From Branchiostoma floridae (Eukaryota; Chordata; Leptocardii; Amphioxiformes; Branchiostomatidae): DNA of 64,000 bases. Each line of letters opens with the position of its first letter. The stretch's first letter is position 1. The stretch is from contig NC_049980.1 of NCBI RefSeq assembly GCF_000003815.2, positions 30,615,195-30,679,194 on the forward strand, written 5' to 3'. Under the pieces are notes generated by a model that saw nothing but the letters and a program-made list of their open reading frames with translations, was not told the origin of the DNA and made no database searches. Both the position numbers and the translations under genes were made by a program. Shown here in pieces: positions 62,547-64,000 of the stretch.

Positions 62547-64000
62547 TGTTCTATTAAGGCCGACGGCTGCAGGTGTGACGGGATCGGCGATGGGTGCGGA
62601 TCCATATTTGGGTAGGTCTGACGGAAGCGGGCAACCTGCAAGCGAGACAAGGAGTCAGCCATATCATTTTGAGAGCCGGGCACGTGAGTCGCCCGACAGA
62701 GAATGTTATGTCTTAAAGACATCAGCACAAAATGGCGCACTAGGGGCATGATTAAGGGGTTTTTTGAGGTTTGACGGTTGATTATATGGACCAGGGCTGC
62801 GTTATCAGTGTGTAAGAGAATACTTCTGTTGGACCATTGTTGACCCCAGAGATGTAGGGCAACTACGATAGGGTAGAATTCTAGAATGGTGATGTTACGC
62901 GAGCGTAAGGAGGGAGGCCATGCTCCGTAGAACCATGCTGTCCCACAGACCCCACCGTAGCCAAGAGACGCAGCAGCGTCGGTGAAGAGATGTAAAGTCG
63001 AATTTGATGCGAAAGCCTCATCTAAGAAAAAGGACCGACCGTTGAAATCGGTCAAGAAGTTGAGCCACATTTGGAGATCTTGGTGGACTTGTAAGGTAAG
63101 AGGAATGAGACTGTCGTTTTGATGTCGTGATTTTGTGAGGTCAATAAGGCGGCGCAAGAAGGCGCGCCCCGGACGTACAACTTGGCAGACATGGTTTAAG
63201 AGACCAATGAGGGATTGAATTTGTTTCAGGCTTGCACTGCGGCGTGTCAAAAAGGAATGTACCTGTTCGCGGCATTTTTGTAATTTGTCTAAGGGGAGTC
63301 TGGCCTCCATCGCTATCGTGTCTAGTTCTATTCCCAAAAATGACATGACGGTGTCAGGTGGGAATGTTTTCTCCTCTGAAAGGGGAACCCCCACATCAAG
63401 GCACATGACCTTGAAAGCTATAAGATCATGGTGACACTTTTGGAAGGTTTTGTTGGCGAAAAGGAAATCGTCAAGAATATGTGTGGGAAACTGGATATTG
63501 AGTTTGTTACGGGCAATCCATTCTAAGGTTGAACTAAAGGATTCAAAGATAGCGCATGACGTGGAACATCCCATTGGCAAACACCTGTCGAAGTAGAAGT
63601 TTCCGTTCCAGTAAAAGCCAAGAAGATGATGGTCGTTGGGATGGACAGGGATTAGACGGAAAGCTGACTCGATATCGGTTTTGGCCAGGAAACAGCCAGG
63701 GCCGAGGGTTTTTATGTGCTGAATGGCGTTGTCAATAGTAGCATACGAAACAGAGGACAATTCTGTGGGAATGCCGTCGTTGATTGAAGACCCGGGGGGG
63801 TAGGAGAGGTCATGAATGAGTCTAAATTTTCCAGGAGTCTTTTTGGGAACTGCGTATAAAGGGGAAAGACACAGGTTTTCTAGTGGTGGGAATGAAAATG
63901 GTCCAGCAACCCGCGTAGACTCAAGTTCTTGTTGTAATTTTTCCGAAATTGGGGCAAAATGTGATGAATTGGCTGGGGAGGGAATGTTAAGGGTCGGTTT
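62543..64000 (-). CDS. Reverse transcriptase-RNase H of an Ngaro-like retrotransposon, partial
   Basis: 485 codons open from the right edge of the window to TGA at 62543-62545. RT motifs: FRLIHDLSYPPGSS, AKTDIESAFRLIPVH (first catalytic Asp), LPMGCSTSCAIFESF and THILDDFLFA (catalytic Asp pair). RNase H motifs: LHLFTDAAASLGYGG, ITILEFYPIVVAL, LLHTDNAALVH and NDMADSLSR. No methyltransferase follows, and the order RT-RH then YR fits Ngaro rather than DIRS1. The gag region lies beyond the window. Confidence 0.9.
   Translation of the reverse strand, partial: KPTLNIPSPANSSHFAPISEKLQQELESTRVAGPFSFPPLENLCLSPLYAVPKKTPGKFRLIHDLSYPPGSSINDGIPTELSSVSYATIDNAIQHIKTLGPGCFLAKTDIESAFRLIPVHPNDHHLLGFYWNGNFYFDRCLPMGCSTSCAIFESFSSTLEWIARNKLNIQFPTHILDDFLFANKTFQKCHHDLIAFKVMCLDVGVPLSEEKTFPPDTVMSFLGIELDTIAMEARLPLDKLQKCREQVHSFLTRRSASLKQIQSLIGLLNHVCQVVRPGRAFLRRLIDLTKSRHQNDSLIPLTLQVHQDLQMWLNFLTDFNGRSFFLDEAFASNSTLHLFTDAAASLGYGGVCGTAWFYGAWPPSLRSRNITILEFYPIVVALHLWGQQWSNRSILLHTDNAALVHIINRQTSKNPLIMPLVRHFVLMSLRHNILCRATHVPGSQNDMADSLSRLQVARFRQTYPNMDPHPSPIPSHLQPSALIEQ

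Noticed and set aside
63791-63801. Possible frameshift at the run of seven G in the RT
   Set aside because: Recounted on the minus strand: the frame from 64000 stays open through the run into the RT core, so there is no break.

Overview
This is a 64 kb window of an animal nuclear genome. Genes are broken into short exons with GT-AG introns, the space between them is dense with small DNA transposons, and two runs of N mark assembly gaps. The protein content (a death-domain caspase, an ankyrin/death-domain protein, death-effector-domain proteins in new combinations) and the transposon load suggest an invertebrate deuterostome, most likely a cephalochordate (amphioxus, Branchiostoma). That assignment is inference from gene content, not from a species-specific marker.

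Layout. 1-5108 holds SINE-like and microsatellite sequence, then a GC-rich putative promoter. 5109-38793 (+) is a multi-exon gene with two alternative first exons, eleven ankyrin repeats (nearly every exon is one phase-0 repeat of about 33 residues), an acidic stretch and a C-terminal death domain, resembling ANKDD1A/B. 42465-47029 (-) is a complete nine-exon caspase with an N-terminal death domain, convergent with the ankyrin gene. 48101-48545 (-) is an internally deleted relic of a death-effector-domain (DED) gene. 49221-49663 (+) is an orphan terminal exon encoding the C-terminal half of a GT-B glycosyltransferase. 51137-52030 (+) is a detached 3' tail of a DED-kinase gene split by a mariner element. 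52877-59052 (+) is an intact ten-exon gene encoding DED + a TRADD-N-like region + a kinase fold that has lost its catalytic residues. 60155-60428 (+) is the first exon of a tandem copy, followed by a tyrosine-recombinase (Ngaro-like) retrotransposon on the minus strand that runs off the right edge.

The functional theme is death-fold signalling: about 60 kb carries death-domain and DED adaptors plus an executioner-type protease, with evidence of recent local duplication (shared promoter blocks, a copied 3' tail, an inverted relic). A scaffold (ankyrin + DD), a protease (DD-caspase) and DED-pseudokinase adaptors could act in one apoptosis or innate-immune pathway, but nothing in the sequence proves that they interact.

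Mobile DNA is varied: Penelope-like retroelement (PLE) remnants with a GIY-YIG endonuclease and hammerhead-ribozyme-like motifs, two hAT-like elements with 5-bp target duplications, a TTAA-flanked MITE carrying promoter-like sequence, foldback elements with 9-bp target duplications, a Tigger/pogo-like element with one such foldback nested inside it, and a mariner whose empty site survives in the tandem gene copy.
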